DNA of 64,000 nucleotides from Rossellomorea marisflavi (GTDB lineage Bacteria; Bacillota; Bacilli; Bacillales; Bacillaceae_B): NCBI RefSeq assembly GCF_022170785.1, contig NZ_CP081870.1:3782001-3846000 (forward strand), in the 5' to 3' direction. The position numbers and the translations under genes are program-made. Of the stretch, positions 25,856 to 35,700 are shown in pieces. The notes beneath the pieces are model-generated. The model had not been told where the DNA came from, searched no databases, and saw only the letters and a list, made by a program, of their open reading frames with translations. Position 1 is the first letter of the stretch. Each line of letters begins with the position of its first letter.

Positions 25856-26038
25856 ATTTTATTCCCGTACCTGCTTCAATAAGCATAGGGAGTCCCTGTT
25901 GCACCCGACTGAACCTTTTTTTGTCACACCCCTTGAAAAAATACCCAGAATGCGGTTAGATAATAGATAGGTATTTTATATCATGCCATTATACATATCT
26001 ATAAAAATCTGTCTGTACCAAGAAAGGAGCCATCTCGT

Positions 26039-26284
26039 ATGAGTGAACGCACAGTCGTTGCCGTCCCGCGTAAAAGCGTCGGCCTATCCCTCGTCCTCAC
26101 CTTCTTCTTCGGATCCTTGGGAATGCTCTACTCCACCGTAGCAGGTGCCCTCATCATGATTGCCATCGAATTCGTGGTCGGATTCCTGACCTTCGGAATC
26201 GGCCTCTTCTTCACACATATCGTGTGCATGATCTGGGGAGCCGTTGCAGCGAGTAATTACAACACACGGGTGTTTGGGCATTAG
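26039..26284 (+). CDS. Small membrane protein (81 aa)
   Basis: An 81-residue protein with two or three hydrophobic segments (VGLSLVLTFFFGSLGMLYS, MIAIEFVVGFLTFGIGLFF, IVCMIWGAVAA) and a polar C-terminal tail NYNTRVFGH. The first segment resembles the short TM2-type membrane domains, but I cannot name a family with certainty. AAAGGAG precedes the ATG. It is monocistronic with a terminator at 26297-26327. Confidence 0.7.
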   Translation: MSERTVVAVPRKSVGLSLVLTFFFGSLGMLYSTVAGALIMIAIEFVVGFLTFGIGLFFTHIVCMIWGAVAASNYNTRVFGH

Positions 26285-26296
26285 GAATACCAAACG

Positions 26297-26327
26297 GTCA
26301 CCGCGCTCTGTGCGGTGGCTTTTTTTC
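26297..26327 (+). terminator. Terminator after the 81-aa membrane protein gene
   Basis: CACCGC / GCGGTG stem with a short loop, then GGC and seven T. Confidence 0.75.
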
Positions 26328-26370
26328 TGGATTTTCTCCTAATTTGAAAACGTCGGGATCGCTATCAAAC

Positions 26371-26415
26371 AAAAATACCCTGTAGGGAGACTTTTCAAGT
26401 CCTTTCTACAGGGTA
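26371..26415 (-). terminator. Two-storey terminator hairpin of the lipoprotein gene
   Basis: TACCCTGTAG / CTACAGGGTA form the outer stem, GACTT / AAGTC the inner stem, and on the minus strand a T run follows. A second hairpin of the same plan and with similar bases is at 42181-42228. Confidence 0.8.
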
Positions 26416-26435
26416 GTGTTTAGGTACTACTATGA

Positions 26436-27056
26436 TTATTCCTCCGTACCCGTTTCAGCTTCTTCTTTTAAATCATCCATCGCATCCGGATAAATGATTT
26501 CATCAAACTGCTTGCCTGTCGATTTATCCTCGACGGCCACTTTGATCTTGATTTTGTCACGGTCCTTCCCGTCGAATACCTGATACATCATCCCAGTCAT
26601 TCCTACTGTGATGGAGGCAAATGCATCCATGCTGTTTTTGTAGGATTCCTCATCCGTTACGACCATGGTGAATTCAGTGAAGTCCTTATTGTAAGTGATA
26701 TCCTCGATCGACTCGAAACCGTTCTTAGCTTCATCAATCGACTCTTCCATACCCTTTGCCATTTCTTTCATCATCTTTTTATGATCGGCTTTGGACATCA
26801 CGTACGTCAGGGAGCCATCATCGTTCTTTTTGACTTCCTTCACGCCTTCTTCCTTCGCCTGTTTTATCATATCATCGACATCTTGCCCTTCGGTGAACTC
26901 AGCCGGTAATGTAATCTCCACGTTCAAAAGACCCTTTTTCACTACTTTTTCTTCCTTTTCATCTTTCTTTGTATCTGCTTTCCCGCTGCTGTCAGATGAC
27001 GAGCATCCCGCCAGCAATAGAGCGAGAACAAGCATGCCCACCGCCAATTTCTTCAT
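26436..27056 (-). CDS. Lipoprotein of unknown function
   Basis: A 206-residue lipoprotein with signal sequence MKKLAVGMLVLALLLAGCSS; the lipobox LAGC gives Cys17-18 as the modified residue. An acidic/Lys-rich linker follows (KADTKKDEKEEKVVKK), then a folded region with no motif that I know. It would be tethered to the outer face of the membrane. GTGAAGGAAG precedes the ATG. Monocistronic. Confidence 0.75.
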   Translation of the reverse strand: MKKLAVGMLVLALLLAGCSSSDSSGKADTKKDEKEEKVVKKGLLNVEITLPAEFTEGQDVDDMIKQAKEEGVKEVKKNDDGSLTYVMSKADHKKMMKEMAKGMEESIDEAKNGFESIEDITYNKDFTEFTMVVTDEESYKNSMDAFASITVGMTGMMYQVFDGKDRDKIKIKVAVEDKSTGKQFDEIIYPDAMDDLKEEAETGTEE

Positions 27057-27277
27057 CTTCCTTCACTCCCTATTTTTGGTTGCATTTTACACACATTGAC
27101 CATTCTAGAGATTCTGGATAGGTTTGTAAATAGGGACTTTGGGATGGTTTCAGCGTTTCACTTCACCCTATATATCCCAAAATACCCTTCAAAAAGATGG
27201 AAGGGAAGGTTTCATCTATATAAGGACCGGGGAAAGGATACTAATTACTCTGTTCGTTTTTAAAGGAGGGGATTTTC

Positions 27278-27856
27278 ATGAACCGGGAAGAAGCACTGGA
27301 AAGGCTGGAGGAAGTCGAGTACCTCCTGAAAGAAGTCGAGCACTGCGAGGCGATCATTGTAAAGAGGCGGCGCATGACCGGAATTCTGTTCTTGTTACTG
27401 TGGACAATCGGCATTCTGTCACTGTTCTATTTCGTTTTATTGCCTATGCTGGATATGCTCTGGACCTCCCTTCATGCGAGATTCTTCCATACAATGGACA
27501 TCGCCCTCAGCTCATATCCGTTCATCACCTTCACCATCGTCATCATCCCGACGATCTATAACGGCCTGAAGATCTCAAGGGCCAATGAAGCAGCCGTCCT
27601 GTCGGCGCAGGAAACCATCAACACCCATTTTTCACAGGCTGCCGACTTGGTCCCCCTCCCGCCCGAGTTGCAGTACTCGGACGAAATCACCGTCCTGAAG
27701 GACTTTTTGTATCTTGAGCAGGCCGACACCATCGAGGAAGCCATCAACATGCGGATCAGTGCTCTCCCCACCCCCTCAGAGGAGGAAAAAGAAATCACCG
27801 TACCCACCCTGATCGGGCAGTCCGCCCCACTGCCTGTCAGACAAAAGAATGAATGA
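27278..27856 (+). CDS. Hypothetical protein with two membrane segments
   Basis: Not recognised. The 192-residue product has an acidic, coiled-coil-like N-terminus (REEALERLEEVEYLLKEVEH), two membrane segments (GILFLLLWTIGILSLFYFVL and a second one around YPFITFTIVIIPTIY), and a soluble C-terminal half with alternating helices. AAAGGAGGGG precedes the ATG. A terminator follows at once. Confidence 0.7.
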   Translation: MNREEALERLEEVEYLLKEVEHCEAIIVKRRRMTGILFLLLWTIGILSLFYFVLLPMLDMLWTSLHARFFHTMDIALSSYPFITFTIVIIPTIYNGLKISRANEAAVLSAQETINTHFSQAADLVPLPPELQYSDEITVLKDFLYLEQADTIEEAINMRISALPTPSEEEKEITVPTLIGQSAPLPVRQKNE

Positions 27857-27888
27857 AGACCTCCCAATATAGAGGAGGTCTCTTTTTT
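27857..27888 (+). terminator. Terminator after the 192-aa protein gene
   Basis: AGACCTCC / GGAGGTCT stem with a nine-base loop and T run. Confidence 0.85.
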
Positions 27889-28021
27889 ATATCAGCCATC
27901 CATACTGAACCACCTTATCATTAGAACGTCTACTTACTTGATAAATAAAGGAGATAGGCGTAAACTCAAAAATACTTCGGTCACACGAAATATCTTCCGT
28001 TATCCAAGGTGAGGTGCAGAC

Positions 28022-28462
28022 ATGGAAGAACGTATTTCTTCTGAACAACTTAATAAATTGAGGAAAAGTATTTATACCATCCAATGGGATGTACAATCCA
28101 AATTGACCAACATGTTGCCGCGCGCTCAATATCATATACTGTTTTATTTAACAGGCGTTGGAACGTGTACGACCCTGAAATTGGCAGAAGTGCTGGGCGT
28201 AGCTCCAAGTACCGTTTCAGACATTCTACTAAGAATGGAAAAAAACAGGCTGATTAGCCGCGTTCGGAATCCCTCTAATCGACGTATTATCGAGGTACGT
28301 TTAACAGATACCGGAATAGAAACCTTTCAAATGATTGAACAGGAACGAATAAAGTTGAGTGAGCACTATCTCAGCGACTTAACAATGGAGGAAACCTTGT
28401 CTTTAATCGACATCATCGAAAAGATAGAAGAAAAAGCCATCGAAAATCAGCAAAAAGGATAA
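28022..28462 (+). CDS. MarR-family transcriptional regulator
   Basis: A 146-residue winged-helix regulator. The recognition region LKLAEVLGVAPSTVSDILLR and the wing SRVRNPSNRRIIEVRLTDTG are typical of MarR proteins, with long dimerisation helices at both ends. It lies 16 bp upstream of the CoA-transferase gene and the two are probably one operon, so the regulator may respond to a substrate or product of that enzyme. Codon use is more A/T-rich than in the flanking metabolic genes. Confidence 0.85.
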   Translation: MEERISSEQLNKLRKSIYTIQWDVQSKLTNMLPRAQYHILFYLTGVGTCTTLKLAEVLGVAPSTVSDILLRMEKNRLISRVRNPSNRRIIEVRLTDTGIETFQMIEQERIKLSEHYLSDLTMEETLSLIDIIEKIEEKAIENQQKG

Positions 28463-28478
28463 AGGAGTGCACATTTAT

Positions 28479-29969
28479 ATGTCAAAAAACACACTCAAAA
28501 ACAAACTGACCAGCGTCGTGACTGAGCAACCGGCAACATCTGAAGAGTTTAATTTGCATGACCAACTACGTGAGCTGCTCCAAGAAATCGGCTTATCACC
28601 CGAAGATAGTGGAGGCTCCATTACATTTAAAGGTGCCGATCCTATCGTGCCCAGTACCATTCGTTTGGGGGCTGGTTCTAGTCTGGCACTGGTCGCTAAA
28701 TCGGTAGCTGCTGCTAAACTATGGAGAATGCGTGGAGGAGATGGCCAAGATATTCACATAGACCTGCGCAAATCAGTTCGTCGTTTATCCCCTAGTTACG
28801 AGGGGAAATGGGAGACGGTTAATGGGTATAAATCAGATACACCAGATCCTAATCTGCTCAAATTGATTTCATTTTTCAAAACAAAAGACGGACGGTCTGT
28901 CATCCCCGCCAATATCTACCCTAAGCTTCGAAGTGCGATGCTAGAGCTTTTAGATGCTACAGATGCTCCTGAGTCCATTGCCAAAGCGATCGCCAAATGG
29001 GATGGCGCTGATTTGGAAAAAGCAGGAGCAGATAAAGGCATTGTCATGGGAATGGTTCGTACACTAGAAGAATTCATGCAGGAAGAGGCATTTGAAGAAC
29101 TAGTGAACAAGCCCTTAATCGAAATCGAGAAAATCGGTGAAAGTGATCCAGAACCACTTCATCCCAATGCTACTTCTCCATTGGAAGGGGTAAGAGCACT
29201 GGGGCTGGGTCACGTTATTGCTGGGTCAGGTATGGCTCGAGCATTGGCGCTTCATGGTGCTGATTGTCTAAACGTATGGCGGCCAAATGAATTCGAACAT
29301 GATTCCATCTATGCTACCGCCAATGTTGGGCTTCGATCTGCTCGATTAGACTACAAAAGCGAAGAGGGAAATAAGAAACTAAAAGAACGATTAAAAGAGG
29401 CAGATGTATTTTATGCCAATCGCCGGTTAGCTCTATTGGAAGAGACAGGATTAACCCCGCAAGAATGTGCCGAAATCCGTCCAGGAATCATCCACTGTAG
29501 CATTTCTGCGCACGGCCAAACAGGTCCATGGGCAGACAGACCAGGATTTGATCAGGTGGCTGGTGCCGTGACTGGTATGATGACGTTCGAAGGAACAAAA
29601 GACGATCCTCAAATCCCTTCTATCTTTGTTGTAAATGACTACATCGTTTCATGGTTAGCTGCTACGGGCGTAATGGCTGCACTGGCCAGACGTGCAACAG
29701 AAGGCGGAAGTTACCGGGTACATGTTTCTCTATCGAGAGCTTCTTTATGGCTTTTATCTCTAGGGATATTTGAAAAACAATATGCTCATAACATCGCAGG
29801 TTCATCGGAAAACCACCAAAACCTAGCCCCAGATTTATTTTTCGCAGACACACCATTGGGAAAATACCAAGGTGTAACGGATCAGGTGCACATGTCGAAA
29901 ACACCTGGAAGTTACCGACATGTACTCGTTCCAAGAGGTTCAGGTCAATTGGAATGGTACTCAAAATAA
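28479..29969 (+). CDS. Long-type CoA-transferase family III (CaiB/BaiF) protein
   Basis: A 496-residue protein. The second half has the full CaiB signature: PLEGVRALGLGHVIAGSGMA, ARLDYKSEEGNKKLKERL, GIIHCSISAHGQTGPWADRP and the catalytic-Asp context PGFDQVAGA. The first half contains a second copy of the region normally near the C-terminus (AAAKLWRMRGGDGQDIHIDL, then FFKTKDGRSV), so the chain looks like a pseudo-repeat or circularly rearranged form of the family. Such enzymes move CoA between carboxylic acids; the acid is unknown. The ATG at 28479 follows AAAGGAG by eleven bases; a GTG at 28467 overlaps that site. A/T-rich codon use suggests it came in by transfer together with the regulator. 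Confidence 0.82.
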   Translation: MSKNTLKNKLTSVVTEQPATSEEFNLHDQLRELLQEIGLSPEDSGGSITFKGADPIVPSTIRLGAGSSLALVAKSVAAAKLWRMRGGDGQDIHIDLRKSVRRLSPSYEGKWETVNGYKSDTPDPNLLKLISFFKTKDGRSVIPANIYPKLRSAMLELLDATDAPESIAKAIAKWDGADLEKAGADKGIVMGMVRTLEEFMQEEAFEELVNKPLIEIEKIGESDPEPLHPNATSPLEGVRALGLGHVIAGSGMARALALHGADCLNVWRPNEFEHDSIYATANVGLRSARLDYKSEEGNKKLKERLKEADVFYANRRLALLEETGLTPQECAEIRPGIIHCSISAHGQTGPWADRPGFDQVAGAVTGMMTFEGTKDDPQIPSIFVVNDYIVSWLAATGVMAALARRATEGGSYRVHVSLSRASLWLLSLGIFEKQYAHNIAGSSENHQNLAPDLFFADTPLGKYQGVTDQVHMSKTPGSYRHVLVPRGSGQLEWYSK

Positions 29970-30026
29970 AAAGAACAGGTTGCCGTCTCACGCTAAAGAT
30001 CAGATTTCATCTTACATGACAAACAA

Positions 30027-30063
30027 AAGCTATCTCTCCTGGTAAGAAGGAAGATAGCTTTTT
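30027..30063 (+). terminator. Terminator of the MarR / CoA-transferase operon
   Basis: AAGCTATCT / AGATAGCTT stem with a 16-base loop and a T run. The rest of the gap 29970-30464 holds no gene that I can support. Confidence 0.75.
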
Positions 30064-30362
30064 CAGATGAAATCCCCACACCTTGGTAGCTATCGGTCAG
30101 CTATTCAATATTGGTATATCCTATGAACAAGGTACCCATGAATCATCTGAAAATCCAAAATTCATCCATCTTCTATCTTTTATTCCCCTTCAAATACTTA
30201 AAGTGCACATGAAGCCCGAGAGTTCGAAAAAGAAGAAAATACTCGCAGCCTTTGATATAAAAGGAAAACTCCTCACCCCATTGTCTTGCCGACAAAAGCC
30301 TCTACATAAAGGTTTCCTCACCATTTTCCGGATTCCAGAACAAAAATAATCCTTATCCCTTG

Positions 30363-30382
30363 CGTTAAAGTGCGCTTTAACG
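30363..30382 (+). promoter_or_regulatory. Palindromic operator candidate upstream of the SDR gene
   Basis: CGTTAAAG-TGCG-CTTTAACG is a perfect 8+8-bp inverted repeat. It is followed by TAACAT at a distance suitable for a -10 box, so a bound dimeric repressor would cover the promoter of the gene starting at 30465. Confidence 0.5.
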
Positions 30383-30464
30383 GGTAACATATTTCTCGTA
30401 CCGTTAAGACAGTGAAATCACGTCACTGGAGGTAAAAATTCAACTTCGAAAGGATGGATCTAGT

Positions 30465-31211
30465 ATGTCTAATGCAAAAGGTAAAGTTGTCATCATCACG
30501 GGGGCTTCAAGCGGAATCGGTAAAGCCACTGCCAAGGAGCTTTCATCAAAAGGAGCCAAGCTGGTATTGGCAGCACGACGTGAGGACCGTCTGAAGGAAC
30601 TCCAGGAAGAAATCAAAGCAAATGGTGGAGAAGCGATCTACAAAGTAGTGGACGTTACATCTCACGAGCAAATGCAAGACTTGGCTAAAGAAGCGGTCGA
30701 TGCTTTCGGACGCATCGATGTTCTTGTCAATAACGCCGGCCTCATGCCGCTATCCCTTCTACGCAACCAAAAAGTAGATGAGTGGAACACGATGATCGAC
30801 GTAAACATTAAAGGGGTACTGTACGGAATCTCAGCTGTACTGCCGGTCATGAGGGAACAAAAAGATGGACATGTCATCAACCTGTCTTCCGTCGCTGGTC
30901 ACGCAGTAGGAGCAGGAAGTGCCGTATATAGCGCTACAAAATTCGCGGTCAAAGCCATCACAGAAGGCCTTCGTCTTGAAGAATCAGCTGGCGGTAGCAA
31001 CATCCGCGCAACCAATATTTCTCCGGGGGCGATTGCAACCGATCTGAAAGAAACCATCACCGATACAGACCTTAAAGGAGGAATCGATGAGTTCTACAAA
31101 GGAGCCATCGAAGTCGAAAGCATTGCGCGTGCCATTACGTTTGCTGTCGAAGAACCTTCTGGTGTAGCGGTTAATGAAATGATCATCCGCCCTGTGCATC
31201 AAGAGTGGTAA
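30465..31211 (+). CDS. Short-chain dehydrogenase/reductase
   Basis: A 248-residue classical SDR. Cofactor motif TGASSGIGKATA, NNAG in VLVNNAGLMP, catalytic Ser in NLSSVAGHAVGAGS and the YxxxK pair in YSATKFAVKAI are all present, so it is an active NAD(P)H oxidoreductase. Arg residues in AARREDRL after the second strand favour NADP(H). The substrate cannot be predicted. GAAAGGATGG precedes the ATG; a palindromic operator candidate lies 80-100 bp upstream. Confidence 0.88.
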   Translation: MSNAKGKVVIITGASSGIGKATAKELSSKGAKLVLAARREDRLKELQEEIKANGGEAIYKVVDVTSHEQMQDLAKEAVDAFGRIDVLVNNAGLMPLSLLRNQKVDEWNTMIDVNIKGVLYGISAVLPVMREQKDGHVINLSSVAGHAVGAGSAVYSATKFAVKAITEGLRLEESAGGSNIRATNISPGAIATDLKETITDTDLKGGIDEFYKGAIEVESIARAITFAVEEPSGVAVNEMIIRPVHQEW

Positions 31212-31230
31212 GAATCAGACTCCGATAGAT

Positions 31231-31276
31231 AAAAGCGTACCGAAGAATGACAATCATTCTTTGGTACGCTTTTTTT
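31231..31276 (+). terminator. Terminator of the SDR gene
   Basis: AAAGCGTACC and GGTACGCTTT form the outer stem, with an inner AAGAATG / CATTCTT stem, then a T run. Confidence 0.9.
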
Positions 31277-31296
31277 GTAGTGAAAATGGCAAACCG

Positions 31297-31872
31297 CTAC
31301 TTCATCTCTTCAACCCGATCCGGCTTCACCAACATGATTGGTGCTATTAACAGAAAAAATAACCCGATCAGCAGCATGAAGGTCAGTACGGGAACCATCG
31401 CTTTCTCACTTAAGGTCCTGGTGGAAAAGAAAACGAACGGAGCCAATAGGAAGATGGCACCGATAAAGAGGAAAACCAGTTTTCCTCCCCTGGACTTAGA
31501 GTGGTTTAGAACACCAAACGCAATCTTTTCCAAATGAATATGGGGAAGAGCAATCATCAGGAGCACAATGATGATCCCCAGTACAAAGGCGACGGTTCCA
31601 TATACCGCCCTTAAGAAAGGAAGGGCTGTGTGAATGCCCATCACCACTAACATGATGTAGGACATCAATGAAAAATACCGTTTGCTCTGCTTGTTAAACC
31701 GTCTCCACAGAAAATAATAAGCCACACCGGAAGCAACGCATAAAGAAAGATTGATGGCCAGGAACCACCAGTTCACATCCGGCAGGAAGGCCGTAATGGT
31801 CCCGGTGATGAACAGTAGAATGGGCGTAACAAATATTCGGCTTTGTTTGAAAGGAACATGTTTGTTATCCAT
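31297..31872 (-). CDS. Polytopic membrane protein of unknown function
   Basis: Not recognised. From the ATG at 31872, seven bases after GAGGT, the product has 191 residues and about five or six membrane segments (VTPILLFITGTITAFL, WWFLAINLSLCVASGVAYYFL, FLGIIIVLLMIAL, LVFLFIGAIFLLAPFVFF, PVLTFMLLIGLFFLL). Longer starts (up to 31989) add a polar segment without a site. No known transporter motif is visible. Monocistronic. Confidence 0.65.
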   Translation of the reverse strand: MDNKHVPFKQSRIFVTPILLFITGTITAFLPDVNWWFLAINLSLCVASGVAYYFLWRRFNKQSKRYFSLMSYIMLVVMGIHTALPFLRAVYGTVAFVLGIIIVLLMIALPHIHLEKIAFGVLNHSKSRGGKLVFLFIGAIFLLAPFVFFSTRTLSEKAMVPVLTFMLLIGLFFLLIAPIMLVKPDRVEEMK

Positions 31873-32145
31873 ATGTAAGACCTCATTTCGGAAGGCTGGT
31901 TGTGGATCAACTTCCTGTTTGTTCATGAACAGCAAGGCACCATTATTTACTTTATTTTCTATCTCTATCTTTATCATCCGGTTCGACAATCGTCAACACT
32001 TATCCTGTATATGGAAGATTAAGATACTCGAATTCTACTGCAGGATGGGGAAAACTGCAGACCCCAACAATCCCCTCATTTCCCCAATCTACCGAATAGG
32101 ACAAATGTCCCCCCTTCATAGGATTCCAATATTTCCTCACAAGAA

Positions 32146-32169
32146 AGGCTCCCATCATTTAGGGAGCCT
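32146..32169 (-). terminator. Terminator after the sortase gene
   Basis: AGGCTCCC / GGGAGCCT stem with eight-base loop, followed on the minus strand by TTTCTT. It ends the adhesin-sortase transcript. Confidence 0.75.
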
Positions 32170-32189
32170 AGATTTTTGACCTTTCCTCA

Positions 32190-32771
32190 TCACCCTACCA
32201 AAGTACCCGTCAAAATAATCCGTTGGGTGCCATCGAGGGTGCAGGTGACGAGGGTGATTTGGTTTTTGTTTGGTTGATCGTCCAGGACGTGGGTGTCGGT
32301 GGGATCGATGATGGTGGTGCTGTCGATGATGTATTCGTAAGTGGTGCTGCCCTGGTGGAGGAGGACCTTTTCGCCGGCTTCGACTTCAGGAAGCTGGCGG
32401 AAGTGGCGGTCTCCCCTGTACCCCCTGTGCCCGGCGATGGTGAAGTTGCCTTTGCCGGGGGTTTGGTCCGATTTGATCTGGGTTAGGGCGATGCTGAGGT
32501 TTTCCTGGGTCGGTTCGGGCAGGACCTTTTCCTTCAGGTCGATGGCCGGGATCTCGAGTTCCAGGACATCCTTCAGCTGATCCTCTGACACCTTTAAATT
32601 CTTAACGCTTGAGAGGTCGACCGGTTCTCCTTCTGCCCGTTCGATAAGGGAAAGGGCCTCTTCCAGGGCGGCTGCTTCTTTGTCCTTCTGCCATTCATAC
32701 ACGAATGGGATGGAGAGCAGGATGAGTCCGATCAGTACAAGGGACAGTCCTGCCTTTGTTTTTTTCTTCAT
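32190..32771 (-). CDS. Sortase, probably dedicated to the adjacent LPXTG adhesin
   Basis: A 193-residue transpeptidase with an N-terminal membrane anchor (GLSLVLIGLILLSIPFVYEW) and the catalytic residues His115 in IAGHRGYRGD, Cys177 in TLVTCT and Arg184 in QRIILTG. Sortases cut LPXTG proteins after Thr and join them to the peptidoglycan cross-bridge. It is a short form without a long linker and is close to class A or class D; the exact class cannot be set by eye. It starts 23 bp after the adhesin gene and is probably co-transcribed. ATG at 32771 follows GGAGG by eight bases. Confidence 0.88.
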   Translation of the reverse strand: MKKKTKAGLSLVLIGLILLSIPFVYEWQKDKEAAALEEALSLIERAEGEPVDLSSVKNLKVSEDQLKDVLELEIPAIDLKEKVLPEPTQENLSIALTQIKSDQTPGKGNFTIAGHRGYRGDRHFRQLPEVEAGEKVLLHQGSTTYEYIIDSTTIIDPTDTHVLDDQPNKNQITLVTCTLDGTQRIILTGTLVG

Positions 32772-32794
32772 GGGCTCATCCTCCACTAGTCAGA

Positions 32795-35700
32795 TCACTC
32801 TTCGATTCCACGTTTCCTTCTGGCCGTGATGACAATCGTTCCTGCCGAGATGAACAGGAGACCTGCGTACATGAGGTAGCGCATCCACTCTTCACCGGTG
32901 TACGGCAGGGTGTTTTTCGGTGTGCCGGATGGGGTTGAGTCCATCGGCGTTCCGCTTGCAGGTTCGGATGGGCCGGATGGCTTGGTCGGTGTTGTCGGTT
33001 CTGATGGAGTAGTCGGTTTTTCCGGTTCTTCTGGCGGTTTTTCTTTGGCATCGTTTTTGACCACGATGGTGATCACGCCTTCTTGCCCTACTTCCACTGT
33101 GAATGGAATCGGCTCATTTGATGCGACATAGCCGTCCGGTGCTTTGGTTTCCACGAGGCTATAGGTGCCTGGCACCAGTCCTTCTATATAGGCTTCTCCC
33201 TCTTCATCCGTGGCGACGGACAACAGGATTTCTCCGTTTTCATCGAGTATGTCGAACTCCGCTCCTTGCAGCTTGCGATCAGTTTGACTGTCTACTTTCA
33301 GGATTTTCAGGTTTCCAAGGATCATGAGATTTTCGAAGACGATCTCGAGGGTTTCTTGCTGACCCTTCACGATTTCGAATGGAATCGGTTCGTCATCGAG
33401 CTCATATCCGTACGGTGCCTGTGTCTCGATCAGCTGGTAGTTGCCGGGCTTCAGCCCGTCGATGAAGAGTTCACCGTCTTCATCTGTCTCGAGATCCGTT
33501 GCCAAGACGTTCCCTTCCCCATCAGTTAGTTCGAAAAGGGCGCCCTCCAGGAGGTATCCTTCCTCATCGATTTTCGTCAAGAGGACCGAGCCTGTTGTCA
33601 GGTCATTGATGACCTCCACGTTCAATGCGGTCTCTTGGCCAAGCTCGATCTCAAATGGGATCGGCTCAGATGGGAGGTCATAGCCCGCGAGCGTTTCCGT
33701 TTCCACGAACTGATAGCTGCCCGGCTTCAGGTCATCGACTTTGAGTACGCCATTCTCATCGGTGGTCAGGTTCTCTGCAATCAAAGATCCATCGGTTCTC
33801 CACAGATCGAACTTCACGCCTTCAAGGGTGTTGCCCTCTTCCCCTTTTTTCGTCAGGATGACGGATCCCGTGGCACGTTCGTTTTCCATGGTGACCGTGG
33901 CAGGGAGTTCTTGATCCGGGTCGAAGACCACTTCCACGTTCACCGGTGTCTCATCAAGTACGTGGCCGAACGGAGCTTTGGTTTCGATAAATTGGTAGTG
34001 ACCAGGCTTCAGGTTGTCGACGGTGATGATGCCGTCTGCATCCGTGGTCAATCCCTTCCATTCTTCGCCTGTTTCTTTATTTCGGAGTGTGAATTCCGCT
34101 CCTTCCAGTGCTTCTTTCTCTTCCCCAACTTTTTGCAGCTGGACCGAGCCGGTCTTCAGCTCATTGATGACTTTCACTTTGGTTGCCGTTTCCTGTCCAA
34201 GCTTGATCTCGAATGATAACGGGCCGGTTCCGAGAACATAGCCATCGATGCTTGCCGTCTCGATGAACTGATACTTTCCTGGTTTCAGGCCATCGAATTG
34301 AATCTTTCCTTCGGCGTTGGTCTTCAATCCTGTTCCGCCTTGGACCGGTTCACCGTTCTCGCGGACAAGGTCGAAGGTGACACCCTCAAGCAGCTTGTCG
34401 TCCTCTCCCATTTTCTCCAGGACCACGGAGCTTGTGGAACGCTCATTTTCCTTGGTGATCTTCAACGGTTCCTTCGGATCGAATGGGATCGCAAAGGTCA
34501 GAGGTGTTTCGTCGAGTACATGCCCCTTAGGCGCTGCGGTTTCCACGAAGGAATACGTACCCGGTAGCAGGTCGGTCACGGTGATGGTACCGGACTCATC
34601 GGTCTTCAGGTCGGTCTTCACTTCCTCACCATCGGCATCAATGAGCTTGAAGACGGCATCCGCGAGCTTTTCTTTGTCCTCACCCAGTTTGGTGAGTTCC
34701 ACGGCTCCGCGTTTCAGTTTATTGATGATGGTGATTTCAAGCGTTTTTTCCTGTCCAACCTTGATGGTGAAAGGATGCACGGGATCTTGGCCCACGAGAT
34801 ACCCATCCAGTGTTTGCTTCTCCACGAGCTTGTAATTCCCCGGCTTCAGATTTTCCACGAGGAGGATGCCGTTTGCATCCGTGGTGAGCCCTTTACGAAG
34901 CTCTTCTCCATTTTCTTTTTGAAGGTCGAAGGTGACGTCCTCAAGTTTCTTCCCTTCTTCTCCTACTTTGAGGATACGGACAGATCCCGTCGTCTGGTCA
35001 TTTTCAAACGTCAGCTTCAGGTGCTCCGTTTGGCCTTTGACGATTTCGAATGTGAGCGGCTCACTTTTCAGATCATGCCCCTTTGGTGCTTGTGTCTCAA
35101 TCAGTTCATAGCTTCCTGGTCTAAGGTCAGTGATGACCAGCTTTCCATCCTCATCGGTTGTCAGATTGTCTCTGCGCTCATCCACGTCCACCCCGACAAG
35201 CTTAAAGACGGCATCCTTGAGTGTGGTCCCATCTTCACTCACCTTCGTCAGCTCGACGCCGCCTCTGATGATTTCATTGGTCACGGTGATGGTGGTGGAT
35301 TCGGTTTGGTCTTTCTTGATGGTGACTTCATATTCCTTACCTGATCCTTTGTATCCGTCAGGCGCCTGTTTCTCAACGAATGTGTAGGTATCCGGTTCAA
35401 GGTCCTTGACAACGATCTTACCGGATTCATCCGTTTTCAGGTCGGACCTGACCACTTCCCCTTTGCTGTTCTTCAGATCGAAGATAGCGCCTGGGAGGAC
35501 GGACTTCGTTTCTTCATCGATCTTGGTCAATTCCACCTGCTGCTTGATCTTGGTATTATCTACGGTGATGGTATTCCCCGGCTTGGCATCATCCTTTGGA
35601 TCATACGGCTGATCAATGGTCACCTCCTTGGACTCAAAGCCCTTCAGATAACCGTCTGGAGCTGATTCTTCCATGAGGGTATAGTCGCCATAGAGCAGTC

